NCBI GenBank assembly: GCA_964489705.1
Contig: CAZAZQ010000004.1
Location: forward strand, 116,263-180,262
Source of the DNA: CAZAZQ01 sp964489705
GTDB taxonomy: Bacteria > Zixibacteria > MSB-5A5 > GN15 > FEB-12
Length of the DNA: 64,000 bases
Direction: 5' to 3'
Shown here: positions 55,120 to 63,290 of the stretch, one piece after another
How positions within the stretch are numbered: the first letter of the stretch is position 1
Layout of the letters: the number at the start of each line of letters is the position of its first letter
Made by a program: the position numbers and the translations under genes
Notes under the pieces: generated by a model
Seen by the model: the letters and a program-made list of their open reading frames with translations, nothing else
What the model was told of the DNA's origin: nothing
The model's database searches: none

Positions 55120-55644
55120 ATGAAGGACACAACGAGAATCAAACATGTTTCGGACGTGAATCTCGAAGAAAAGAGGATAAAAGGGCGACCGCCGTTTCGG
55201 GTACAGCGGGAAAATCAGCGGCGCTTTGTCCGGCTCGAGATTTCTTCCCCCATGTCACTCCACAAGGTGAAAGACATCTTTGGAAACTTTTGGCCCGACG
55301 GCGAAGGGTATGCCATTCACGGGGAGATACTCAATATCTCCGCCGGCGGGGTGCTGGTGGAAGTCGACCAGCCCTTGAACGAAGGAGATATTGTCTCGAT
55401 GCGGTTCTCCCTTCAGGAAGTGGAAACCCTTGACAACGTCCTCGGTATCGTGAAACGAACCGACCAGAGTGAAGATTGCCTGCTTGCCGGGATAGAATTC
55501 GTCGGGAAGGAATCGCTTTGCGATATGCTCTCGCAAGGGGAGTTGGAGATGCTCTCAGAGGAGTTTACCGACTTCAAGCAGCGGGTACAGGATGTCTTGC
55601 AAAAGTATATCTATCGGGAGCGGGTGGCGAGCGATGCGCAGTAA
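55120..55644 (+). CDS. PilZ-domain protein, single domain
   Basis: 174 aa from ATG 55120 (AAGGAAGGG site). c-di-GMP motifs are QRRFVR (near residue 32) and NISAGG (near 75). A C-terminal helix of about 45 residues follows the barrel. No partner domain, so it probably acts by binding another protein. The last codons overlap the next gene. Confidence 0.85.
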   Translation: MKDTTRIKHVSDVNLEEKRIKGRPPFRVQRENQRRFVRLEISSPMSLHKVKDIFGNFWPDGEGYAIHGEILNISAGGVLVEVDQPLNEGDIVSMRFSLQEVETLDNVLGIVKRTDQSEDCLLAGIEFVGKESLCDMLSQGELEMLSEEFTDFKQRVQDVLQKYIYRERVASDAQ

Positions 55645-56254
55645 AAAAATTGTCTTAGCGGTTCTCCTTGTGGTCACGCTGGGCGTGACCGTCGGAGCAC
55701 GGCCGGTTCCGAGCTTTTCTCGTCCGGTTATTGTACATGTCGAGGTGCCGCCGTTGGCGTGGAGCGGCTCAAAATTGGAAACGATGCTCCTGCGGGAGCT
55801 GACCCGAAAGGGGAACGAGCACATTGTCTCTTCCCAGAGCCTTCCCCTCGAAGAAGCGGCATTTCCCACCGACTACCTTAGCCTTGACAGCGTGGTCGAC
55901 TGGGGCACGGAGATGGGCGGGAAGTATGTTATCGTCGTAAAAGTTGACGACGAGCGCTTGGAGCGGCGTAAGTCGTTTCATTTCCCCTTACTGTTCCACC
56001 GCTACCGGACCATCGGTGTCATCGAAGGAGAATTGCGGGTGGTAGATATCTCCCGTCGAAAGCTGTTGCTTGCCGAGCCGTTTCACATCGAGGAAAAGGG
56101 CGCTCAGATTTTCCAAGCGACGATGGATGACAACGTGCACGACCCGGACATTCACCTGACCGCTCCGGCGAAGATAAGATTCTTCGAACACCTCGAAGAG
56201 AAACTTGCCAAAAAGCTGTCCCGTCGCATCAAGAAGGTTATCCGCATACGATGA
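55634..56254 (+). CDS. Exported hypothetical protein in flagellar region
   Basis: 206 aa from ATG 55634, 11-nt overlap with the PilZ gene. Signal peptide (MRSKKIVLAVLLVVTLG to about VGARP). The mature part has the strand pattern VIVHVEVPPLAW, KYVIVVKVDDE, GVIEGELRVVDISRRKLL, like the beta-rich periplasmic proteins that detect or stabilise envelope complexes (LpoB/CsgG-like TolB-N folds). Not assigned to a family. Confidence 0.65.
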   Translation: MRSKKIVLAVLLVVTLGVTVGARPVPSFSRPVIVHVEVPPLAWSGSKLETMLLRELTRKGNEHIVSSQSLPLEEAAFPTDYLSLDSVVDWGTEMGGKYVIVVKVDDERLERRKSFHFPLLFHRYRTIGVIEGELRVVDISRRKLLLAEPFHIEEKGAQIFQATMDDNVHDPDIHLTAPAKIRFFEHLEEKLAKKLSRRIKKVIRIR

Positions 56255-56264
56255 GAAGGAAGCA

Positions 56265-57119
56265 ATGAAAAAAGCAAAGCAGCCCTCCCAACCTTCGTTC
56301 GACCTTGATACGGTGGAGCGACTTCAGAAAGTTTTCTCGGTATGTCGAACGCTGGGAAAAGAGAAGGAGGCATTGACCAAAGTATTGCGCCGGATACGGG
56401 AGCTGGTCTACTTCGATGCCGCTACGGTGTACGTGTTTTCTCCGGATAAAGAAAAGTTGCACGAGGCGGCGCACCTGGGAGGGAAGGTCGAACTTTTGAG
56501 TTTCCTGTCGGTAGGGGCGGGAGAAGGACTTTCCGGGTGGGCGGCACACAACCGCAAACCGGTGCTGTTGACCCGTCGGTCGAGCATCAGCAGCTTCGAT
56601 CCGGAGAATGAATATGCCTCGTTCATGTCGCTTCCGTTGATTGCCGGTGAAAAAGTGGTCGGAGTGCTGAACATGGGAGCGCAGGAAGAGCGCGCTTTTA
56701 CCGATGACGATGTCAAGCTTCTTTCGTTGGTGATGGAGCCGTTGGCCCTTTCGTTGGAGCGGCAACATTACCGTCATGAGCTGGAGGAAGCGGCGCAACG
56801 TCTCAAGGAGATGCGGCGACAGGTGCAAGGAAAGTACGAAAATGCCACCTTGGCGGAGGCGTGGAAGGAAGTCGTTCCCTTGACGGCAGCCATCAATAAC
56901 GGTATCAACAACGCCTTGTCGGTTATTGTCGGAAACATCCAGTGCCTGTTGATGGAAAAAGCCGCCGCTACGCAAAAGTCGTTGGCGCGCCTGCGGCGCA
57001 TCGAGAACGCCGCCATGAAAATCAGCACGCTCAACAGAAAAGTGTTGGAATTACATGCGCTGTGCGAGCAAGGTTCCCCCGCCGCCCGCACGGCACGGAA
57101 ACCCGTCACATCTGGGTGA
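56265..57119 (+). CDS. GAF-domain protein with histidine-less kinase-like helix
   Basis: 284 aa from ATG 56265 (AAGGAAG site). A GAF domain covers about residues 20-165 (VYFDAATVYVFSPD, EGLSGWAA, SLPLIAGEKVVGVLNMG). After a coiled coil comes a segment INNGINNALSVIVGN, which aligns to the H-box pattern HDFNNLLTVILGN of kinases, with Asn212 in place of the phosphorylated His. No ATPase domain follows. It looks like a pseudokinase or dimerisation partner of the next gene product. Confidence 0.8.
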   Translation: MKKAKQPSQPSFDLDTVERLQKVFSVCRTLGKEKEALTKVLRRIRELVYFDAATVYVFSPDKEKLHEAAHLGGKVELLSFLSVGAGEGLSGWAAHNRKPVLLTRRSSISSFDPENEYASFMSLPLIAGEKVVGVLNMGAQEERAFTDDDVKLLSLVMEPLALSLERQHYRHELEEAAQRLKEMRRQVQGKYENATLAEAWKEVVPLTAAINNGINNALSVIVGNIQCLLMEKAAATQKSLARLRRIENAAMKISTLNRKVLELHALCEQGSPAARTARKPVTSG

Positions 57120-57124
57120 AGACT

Positions 57125-58912
57125 ATGGAAACGTTTGACCTTTTGTCGCGTGAGAAAACAGAAGAAGATGTTTCCCGATTGTGGGAAGGATTAGAGCGTT
57201 TGGGGGTAGGACTATTCCGCGTTAACCGAGCAGGGTATATTACCCGTCCAAACGCCATAGCGCGGGACATCTTTGCTCTAGATGAGGGGGCGGAATGGGA
57301 AGAATATCATATCAGCAATGTGGATCGGATGTTGGCGACCGGTATTGCCGCCCGGCTGGAAGACCTTTTCCGGTCCGGGGCGATGTTTACGCGAAAAAAT
57401 TTAAGCTGTACCAACAAAAACGGTCGCTTTATGGTGCTGGATCTGACATGCCTGCCGTTGTCGTCGACCGAAGAGAATGACGAGGAAGCCGAACTTTTGG
57501 GTATTGTCATTGACGGTACCGCTACCCAAAGCACCACTGACGATATGGAACGGGTACGCCACCAACTTCGGATTCTTTCGGAAGTGGCGGCGGCATTGTC
57601 TTCCTCCAGCGAACTGGGGCAGATTCTCAAGATTATTCTTACCGGTGCCACCGCTTCTCAGGGGTTGGGTTTCAATCGAGCTTTTTTGTTCCTTTATGAT
57701 GAGTCGAGCAACACCCTTCGAGGGCACCTGGCGGTCGGACCGGCTTCCGCCGAAGAAGCGGGGCAAATCTGGGCGTCACTTGATTCCATGCGCTTGTCGT
57801 TGAGCGAGCTGTTGGACGCCCATCAAAACAACGCCAGCCCGGATAGTGAGACCTTGACGCAGTTGATTAAGGACTTGACGATAGCTCTCTCGGCGAATTC
57901 TCTCGTCCGAGAGGTGTGTCAATCCGGTTCATGGGTGAACCTGGAGCAGGTACAGGAAATCGACGAGACTACCGCAATTATTACCCGGCGGCTGAACACC
58001 TCCCAGGTTGCGTTGGTGCCGATGGTCAGCAAGGGAAAGCTGATGGGGTTGGTTGCCGCCGATAACTATATCACCCGCCGACCGATCTCGGATGAAGCCG
58101 TTCAACTGCTGCAGACGTTGGCGAACCAAGCTGCCGTGGCGATGGAACGAGCCAAGCTGTACGACGTGGAGCGGGAGCGCGCCCAGCAGTTGGAACAGAT
58201 GAATATTCAATTGGCGGAATCGCAAGACCAACTTATCAAAATCGAAAAAATGTCGGTCATCGGAGAGTTGACCTCGGCGGTTGCCCATGAATTGCGCAAT
58301 CCTCTCACCATTATCGGCGGCTTTGCCAACTTGCTGCTCAAGTCGAATCTGGATGAGGAACAGCGGGAATATTTGACGATTATCTCCAGCGAAATCAAAC
58401 GTACCGAATCGGTGGTCGATCATGTCCTTGATTTTTCCCGTGCCAGCAAGCAGGAAAACCAAACCATTGAACTCTCCGAGTTGGTCAAGCAAAGTGTGGA
58501 GTTGCTCCAAGGACGGATGCTCAAGCGTGATGTGACCATGACCCTTTCCTTGACTCATGACCCTCTTCCCGTGTATGGGAATTACGACCAGTTGTCGCAC
58601 GCCCTCTACCAGACGTTAAAATTGGTTGTGGAGGAGGTCATCCCGCCCGGCACGGCGCAGGTTCGGACGGAGCGAAAAGGAGAGAAGGCGTTGGTGCTGG
58701 TGAACATCGTATGTCCCGAAGAAACCCGTCCACGGACGATGAAAGCCTTGCAACAAATCTTTACTGAGAATAAAGCCTCACAAAGACTGACGGTGTTGGT
58801 CGCTATGGAGACGATTAAGTACCATGGCGGAGACTACGGCTTGGCATGCGGCAGTGACGGTCAGCCGTTTTTGTACCTTGAACTCCCCTGTCAAAAGGAG
58901 GGCTCGGCATGA
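57125..58912 (+). CDS. PAS-GAF histidine kinase-like protein with degenerate ATPase domain
   Basis: 595 aa from ATG 57125. PAS domain (about 20-130, GVGLFRVNRAG), GAF domain (about 150-360), DHp domain with an intact H-box (His388 in VAHELRNPLTIIGG). The C-terminal region aligns to HATPase_c but lacks the N-box asparagines (ALYQTLKLVVEEV), the DXGXG box (LVNIVCPEE) and the glycine-rich lid; only the HGG...LELP end is kept. It may accept phosphate or signal allosterically rather than autophosphorylate. Its stop overlaps the response regulator gene. Confidence 0.85.
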   Translation: METFDLLSREKTEEDVSRLWEGLERLGVGLFRVNRAGYITRPNAIARDIFALDEGAEWEEYHISNVDRMLATGIAARLEDLFRSGAMFTRKNLSCTNKNGRFMVLDLTCLPLSSTEENDEEAELLGIVIDGTATQSTTDDMERVRHQLRILSEVAAALSSSSELGQILKIILTGATASQGLGFNRAFLFLYDESSNTLRGHLAVGPASAEEAGQIWASLDSMRLSLSELLDAHQNNASPDSETLTQLIKDLTIALSANSLVREVCQSGSWVNLEQVQEIDETTAIITRRLNTSQVALVPMVSKGKLMGLVAADNYITRRPISDEAVQLLQTLANQAAVAMERAKLYDVERERAQQLEQMNIQLAESQDQLIKIEKMSVIGELTSAVAHELRNPLTIIGGFANLLLKSNLDEEQREYLTIISSEIKRTESVVDHVLDFSRASKQENQTIELSELVKQSVELLQGRMLKRDVTMTLSLTHDPLPVYGNYDQLSHALYQTLKLVVEEVIPPGTAQVRTERKGEKALVLVNIVCPEETRPRTMKALQQIFTENKASQRLTVLVAMETIKYHGGDYGLACGSDGQPFLYLELPCQKEGSA

Positions 58913-59268
58913 AACCCCGTATCCTTGTTGTTGATGATGAAGAGATGATTCGTTTGCTCTACCGCAAGGAGTTGAGCCACGAAGGGTATGAGGTCGATAC
59001 TGCGGCGACCGGCGAGGAAGCGCTGAAAAAAGCCGCCGCTGCCGATTATGACGTGATTGTCTTGGATATCGAACTGCCGGACCGATCCGGGTTGGAGGTG
59101 TTGCATACCCTGCGGCAGGAGGCGCCGAAGTCTTCGATTATTTTGAATTCCGCTTACACAACCTATAAGTCGGATTTCCAATCGTGGTTGGCGGATGAAT
59201 ATATCGTCAAGTCCTCCGACCTCAGAGAACTCAAGGAAAAAATCAAACATCTGGTGGTCGTTTCATGA
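58909..59268 (+). CDS. Response regulator, receiver domain only
   Basis: 119 aa. VVDDEEMI acid pair, phospho-Asp in VIVLDIELPD, Lys in YIVKSSD. The usual Thr/Ser after the fourth strand is ILNSAYT, so Ser is present. No output domain. Overlaps the kinase-like gene by 4 nt and the next gene by 4 nt, so it is a likely partner of that protein. Confidence 0.88.
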   Translation: MKPRILVVDDEEMIRLLYRKELSHEGYEVDTAATGEEALKKAAAADYDVIVLDIELPDRSGLEVLHTLRQEAPKSSIILNSAYTTYKSDFQSWLADEYIVKSSDLRELKEKIKHLVVVS

Positions 59269-59630
59269 ATATGAAAACCGAACGGAAACGCGAGCTGCGC
59301 TTGGTCGATCAGGTCGATGCGCTCAATGAAGAAGTCAAAGTTTTGGCGTTGAACTTAGCCGTCTACCTTGCCAAAGCCAAAGGGAGCTCGGAGCAGATTC
59401 ATCGCTTGGAACCGGAGTTCATCCGCCTGGTGAACGGCACCGTCAAAGTGGTGCAGCAGCTTGCTTTAATCATTAATGCGGCACGGAACCGGGAAAAGAG
59501 CAGCCGTGATATGTCGTCGAGCAGCATTCATGCCGATCAGATTGAAATTCGGCTGAAATCCATCCTCGATCAGTGTGCTAAGATTATGCACTCTTTGTCG
59601 CAGACCGGCAATTTCGACCTGCAAACGTAA
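59265..59630 (+). CDS. Small helical protein, unknown
   Basis: 121 aa, all helical by composition: EEVKVLALNLAVYLAKAKG, then NGTVKVVQQLALIINAARN and a last helix. No signal, no membrane segment. Translationally coupled to the receiver protein, it may be a four-helix partner such as a phosphotransfer or adaptor, but it has no evident phospho-His motif. Confidence 0.65.
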   Translation: MNMKTERKRELRLVDQVDALNEEVKVLALNLAVYLAKAKGSSEQIHRLEPEFIRLVNGTVKVVQQLALIINAARNREKSSRDMSSSSIHADQIEIRLKSILDQCAKIMHSLSQTGNFDLQT

Positions 59631-59778
59631 ATATATCGCCGTTTGCACCGGTTCTTTGTCGCCGAGGCTGGAGTAATAAAATCGGATGTCGATAATAAAG
59701 ATACATTCAGGTTACGGACCTGAAAACAGCAGACGCCAAAGAAGAATAAAGAATACCAGTGAGACGGGGGGACGAAAG

Positions 59779-59844
59779 ATGATCACGGTACGACAAAAAA
59801 TGTCTCTAAGCGAAATTATTCCGAAAAGGGGGAGACGCTGGTAG
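59779..59844 (+). CDS. Possible 21-aa small ORF
   Basis: ATG 59779 with GGGGGG 7 nt before it opens a 21-codon frame with a basic end (KRGRRW). It lies in the 270-base gap before the next response regulator, which also has a TTCAGGT/ACCTGAA hairpin (59706-59724). Could be a leader peptide or chance. Confidence 0.2.
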   Translation: MITVRQKMSLSEIIPKRGRRW

Positions 59845-59900
59845 TTCTTCTTTGGATAGTGTGCAAAAAATGAACACCTGTTATGTAGAGGTTGGTTATT

Positions 59901-60320
59901 ATGCCTACGGTCAATGTCCAAGAGTTGGAAAAAATGGCTCAACAACGGGGGCATCCGTTCAAAGTACTGATTGTTGACGACGAGAAGTGGGTGCGAGAGG
60001 TTTTCAAAGATTTCTGTCAACTGACGGAAGCCTTTGATGTCGAAATGGCGCATACCGGCACCGAAGCGATAGAGAAGGTCAAATCGAACAAGTACGACTT
60101 GATTACAATGGATTTGATTATGCCGGAGATGTCCGGTATCGAAGCGGTGACGGAGATCAAGAAAATTTCTCCCAGCGTCCCCATCGTTATCATAACCGGC
60201 AATGCCACCGAAAAGCTGGTGCATGAAGCAGGTATCGAAGGAGCCTGTCGGGTTATGTACAAACCGGTGATGTTGGAGGACTTCGTGGCGGAGTTGACCT
60301 CTACCTTGGCGCACCGGTAG
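59901..60320 (+). CDS. CheY-like response regulator
   Basis: 139 aa from ATG 59901 (AGAGG 9 nt upstream), with a 25-residue N-terminal helix before the receiver domain. IVDDEKWV, phospho-Asp in LITMDLIMPEMSG, Thr in IVIITGNAT, Lys in VMYKPV: all positions of an active receiver. No output domain. It could act on the motor or on FapA-like protein downstream. Confidence 0.88.
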   Translation: MPTVNVQELEKMAQQRGHPFKVLIVDDEKWVREVFKDFCQLTEAFDVEMAHTGTEAIEKVKSNKYDLITMDLIMPEMSGIEAVTEIKKISPSVPIVIITGNATEKLVHEAGIEGACRVMYKPVMLEDFVAELTSTLAHR

Positions 60321-60389
60321 CGAAGAGAAAAGGAAACGGTCTTTTATAATCATGTTGGGTCATATCACTTGTGAGGAGTATGGGACGTA

Positions 60390-60797
60390 ATGAAAAGTTC
60401 GGTGTCAATTTTGGTCGTCGATGATGAAGAGATGATGAGAAACCTCTTGGAGAGAATCCTGTCCCGAGAGGGATATAAAATCAAAACAGCGGAGGATGGA
60501 CTGCAGGCGTTGGAGGTGTTGAAGTCGGAGAAAATTGATATCATCATTTCCGATATGAAGATGCCCCGCATGAACGGGTTTGAGCTTTTGAACGTCGTGA
60601 AGAAAGAGTACCCCGATATCGGAGTCATTATCATGACGGCGTACGGGGATACCTATACGGTAAAGGATGCCTTGTTATTAGGCGCCGATGAGTACATAAC
60701 CAAGCCGTTCAAGAGCTACGAAATTTCCCTGGTCGTCGAACGGGCATATTGGCGGATTCTGTCCGCTTCAGGCCAGACAACAGAGCATAATGTGTAG
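60390..60797 (+). CDS. Response regulator, receiver domain only
   Basis: 135 aa. VVDDEEMM, phospho-Asp in IIISDMKMPRMNG, Thr in IIMTAYGD, Lys in YITKPF are all in place, so it should be a working receiver. It resembles NtrC-type receivers that have lost their output. The last 20 residues are an extra helix. Followed 8 nt later by the FapA-like gene. Confidence 0.88.
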   Translation: MKSSVSILVVDDEEMMRNLLERILSREGYKIKTAEDGLQALEVLKSEKIDIIISDMKMPRMNGFELLNVVKKEYPDIGVIIMTAYGDTYTVKDALLLGADEYITKPFKSYEISLVVERAYWRILSASGQTTEHNV

Positions 60798-60805
60798 GTT
60801 GTTTT

Positions 60806-62239
60806 ATGGGCACACAGGGGGGCGCTCCTACTACCCCGCGCACTCGTAGGCGAGTACGGGTAGTCATTTCAAAGGACCACATGACAGCGATGATGGTCAT
60901 CTCTCCGCCGGAACCCGGCGAGCCGACCGTCACGGTAGAAGAAATTCGAGAAGCACTTGAACAGAAGGGGGTACGGTACGGTATCGATGAGGAAGTCATC
61001 GTTCGTGCCGTTGCGGAGAAAACCTATAACACTCCTCTGAAAGTGGCGGGGGGGAGGTCGCCTCAAAAAGGTGATAACGCTCGTTTTGAATATTTCTTTG
61101 ATATCGATTTTCAGGGCACTCCTCAGGAGGACAAGGAGGGACGCATAGATTATCGGGAAATCAACAGCATCCAGAACGTCGAAAAAGGGGCAATTCTGGC
61201 GCGCAAAATTCCTCCCACCGAGGGGGTAAGCGGCATCGGCGTGGACGGAAAAGAAATCCCAGCTCCGAGAGGCAGGAATTTTTCTTTCAAATACGGCGCC
61301 AATACTCATCTCTCATCGGACGGCAATGAACTGTTTGCTTCCGCCTCGGGTGCGATTGTCTACAGCCGAGGGGTAATTGCTATAAAAGATGTCCTCGTTA
61401 TTGACGGCGATGTCGATTTCAGCGTGGGAAATATCGACTGTCACGGCTCGGTCAAAATCAAAGGGAACATTCAACCGGGGTTTAAGTTGAACGTCGGGGG
61501 AAACTTGGAGGTGGGAGGGAATGTTCACGATTGTGTTATTACCTGTCAAGGAAATGTCCTTATCAAGGGCGGCTGCATCGGAAAGGGAGAAGGGATCATC
61601 CGAGCGGAAGGGGATGTGATCATGAAGTTTGCTGAAGATCTGAAGATACTTTCCGGCGGGAGTGTGTCTGTTGGTGGGGAGTTACTGAATTGTTTTGTGA
61701 CAGCTCGAGAGAAGGTGCAGGTAAAGGGTCGGAAGGGGAAAATTATCGGGGGAGAAGTAAAAGCCGGAAGAGAAATCCGTGCGGCGGTACTGGGCTCCGA
61801 TGCCGGTACGGTCACATTGCTGATGGTGGCATTTAATTGTGAGCTTATGAAAGAATACCAAACGATTGTTCATGAAATCGCACGACTTGCCTCCGACGAA
61901 CAACGGGTGAAAAAGAGCTTATACGACTTGTATCGCCTGCAGATGGATGGGAAATTGTCACAGAAGAAACGTGAGGTACTCAAACAACTTGAGAATTTTC
62001 AAAAGAGCGTCCCGGCTGAAATGAACACCTTAAAAAGAAGAAAGTCGGAGATAGAAGAGAAGCTGCAAGAGTATAGTGATGCCGTCATCATCGCTGAGGA
62101 AGTGATTTATCCCGGTGTCGAAGCATATTTTGGAATTGTTCACCGACAGGTTACTGAGGTGAGAAGGCGGTGCAGCTTGTCTCTTGTCGGCAATCAAGTA
62201 GTATTTTCCGATTTCTCCCCGGAGCAAAAGCAAAAATAA
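60806..62239 (+). CDS. FapA/DUF342 family protein
   Basis: 477 aa. The DUF342 core of glycine-rich beta-helix repeats is clear (VGNIDCHGSVKIKGNI, GNLEVGGNVHDCVITCQGNVLIKGG in part) and is followed by a coiled coil (about 360-420) and a short end domain. DUF342 proteins often sit next to receiver domains and chemotaxis or motility genes; the function is not settled. The stop lies only 7 nt from a breakpoint of the hsdM rearrangement, yet the C-terminus appears complete. Confidence 0.88.
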   Translation: MGTQGGAPTTPRTRRRVRVVISKDHMTAMMVISPPEPGEPTVTVEEIREALEQKGVRYGIDEEVIVRAVAEKTYNTPLKVAGGRSPQKGDNARFEYFFDIDFQGTPQEDKEGRIDYREINSIQNVEKGAILARKIPPTEGVSGIGVDGKEIPAPRGRNFSFKYGANTHLSSDGNELFASASGAIVYSRGVIAIKDVLVIDGDVDFSVGNIDCHGSVKIKGNIQPGFKLNVGGNLEVGGNVHDCVITCQGNVLIKGGCIGKGEGIIRAEGDVIMKFAEDLKILSGGSVSVGGELLNCFVTAREKVQVKGRKGKIIGGEVKAGREIRAAVLGSDAGTVTLLMVAFNCELMKEYQTIVHEIARLASDEQRVKKSLYDLYRLQMDGKLSQKKREVLKQLENFQKSVPAEMNTLKRRKSEIEEKLQEYSDAVIIAEEVIYPGVEAYFGIVHRQVTEVRRRCSLSLVGNQVVFSDFSPEQKQK

Positions 62240-62497
62240 CATACATTTGGGAACCCAGAAGACGTTCTCAGCGCGGTATTCATCAGGATCTTCGGGATCA
62301 GCGCCTTCGTATTCGCCTTTGCCAACCTTGAGCTTTTCGTGCAGATCCTCAAACGAGTCTGAGATATATTTCAGGAAGATCAGCCCCAGCACGATGTGCT
62401 TATACTCGGCGGCATCAATGTTCTTGCGCAGTTTGTCAGCCGCTTTGAAGAGAGTCCTCTCAAACCGCTCGTTGTTGTTTTTCTTTTGTCTAGCCAT
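62030..62497 (-). pseudogene. hsdM: N-terminal fragment of type I methyltransferase HsdM
   Basis: Residues 1-84 (62497 down to 62246) are a good HsdM N-terminal domain: RFERTLFKAADKLRKNIDAAEYKHIVL, in part, then KYISDSFEDLHEKL and ENVFWVPK. After VPK the frame runs antisense through the end of the FapA-like gene until a stop at 62030, and this part is not HsdM. GGGGAAA precedes ATG. The missing rest of HsdM starts on the plus strand 1.1 kb away at exactly the next codon. Confidence 0.85.
62234..62253. repeat. Left breakpoint: direct and inverted short repeats
   Basis: AAATAACATAC at 62234-62244 recurs in the same orientation at 63296-63306. TTGGGAA at 62247-62253 is the inverted partner of TTCCCAA at 63361-63367. 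The second pair falls in the V-P-K codons of both hsdM parts. Confidence 0.7.
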
Positions 62498-62692
62498 TTT
62501 CCCCTATGTTCATTCCCAATTTGTCAAAAAACGCTCGAGACACTTTATACTTGCCCTACCTAACATGTTCAAAGCGCAACTAGGCTCATTACGATATAAT
62601 ATAGACATTTTCTTTCGTTCGGCAAGCCAGTCACCTTATCAGTGCTGCACTCAAAAACGCAAATGAACAAGGCAAGGACTCTCTGTCTCTCC

Positions 62693-62836
62693 TCACCCAA
62701 TCCTCAACTTTTCAATACTCCATCTTAGATGCTCTTGGGTTTGGCGAGTGTAAATCCGAGTAGTGGAAATACCTTTCTGTCTGAGAATCTCTACTTTTGT
62801 TGCTGCATAAATACCGTTCATGTGCATCCAAAACAA
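62693..62836 (-). pseudogene. C-terminal remnant of a tyrosine recombinase
   Basis: On the minus strand a short open stretch reads ...MNGIYAATKVEIL, then ISTTRIYTRQTQEHLR and ends soon after at a TGA (62693-62695). This is the C-terminal pattern of XerC/D and phage integrases (ISTTxIYTHxxxEHLR), with the active-site Tyr kept. The catalytic Arg, Lys and His blocks are absent. It lies beside a tRNA-Ser gene, the classic integration site. The rest of 62498-62987 shows no gene. Confidence 0.6.
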
Positions 62837-62987
62837 GAAAAGTTTTTCAAACCATCATGACACGACTCAACCAGCCATCACGAGAATAACTCATCATTGA
62901 AAAGTTATATCAGTAGTGTAAAGTGGAGAACTATTTGTCAATAACTTATTGGCGCTCAACAGGGAACATTGTTAGAAAAAAATAAAG

Positions 62988-63077
62988 CGGAGAGACAGGG
63001 ATTCGAACCCTGGATAGGGGAATTACCCCTATAACGGATTAGCAATCCGCCGCCTTCAGCCTCTCGGCCATCTCTCC
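62988..63077 (-). tRNA. tRNA-Ser (anticodon GCT)
   Basis: A 90-nt cloverleaf with a long variable arm. The acceptor stem GGAGAGA/TCTCTCC, the T-loop GGTTCGAATCC and the anticodon loop ATT-GCT-AA flanked by CGG/CCG are all visible. CCA is not encoded. It reads Ser codons AGC and AGU. It lies within the segment bounded by the hsdM breakpoints. Confidence 0.95.
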
Positions 63078-63290
63078 GTTACTTTCCCCACAAGAAAGCT
63101 ACTCAAATATAGAAGAAAGAAAACACTGATTCAAGAACTTTTTCCGCCCTCAGCCGCTTCCCCTACAGCATCAAAACCGGGATTTCATTCCAGCCCGACG
63201 AAGGCCAATTTCTTGCACTACTGAAGTCCTTTTATCTTCTTACATGAAGACATACAATTGCAAGCTCTTTCAACATGCCTGGAAGCAAGA

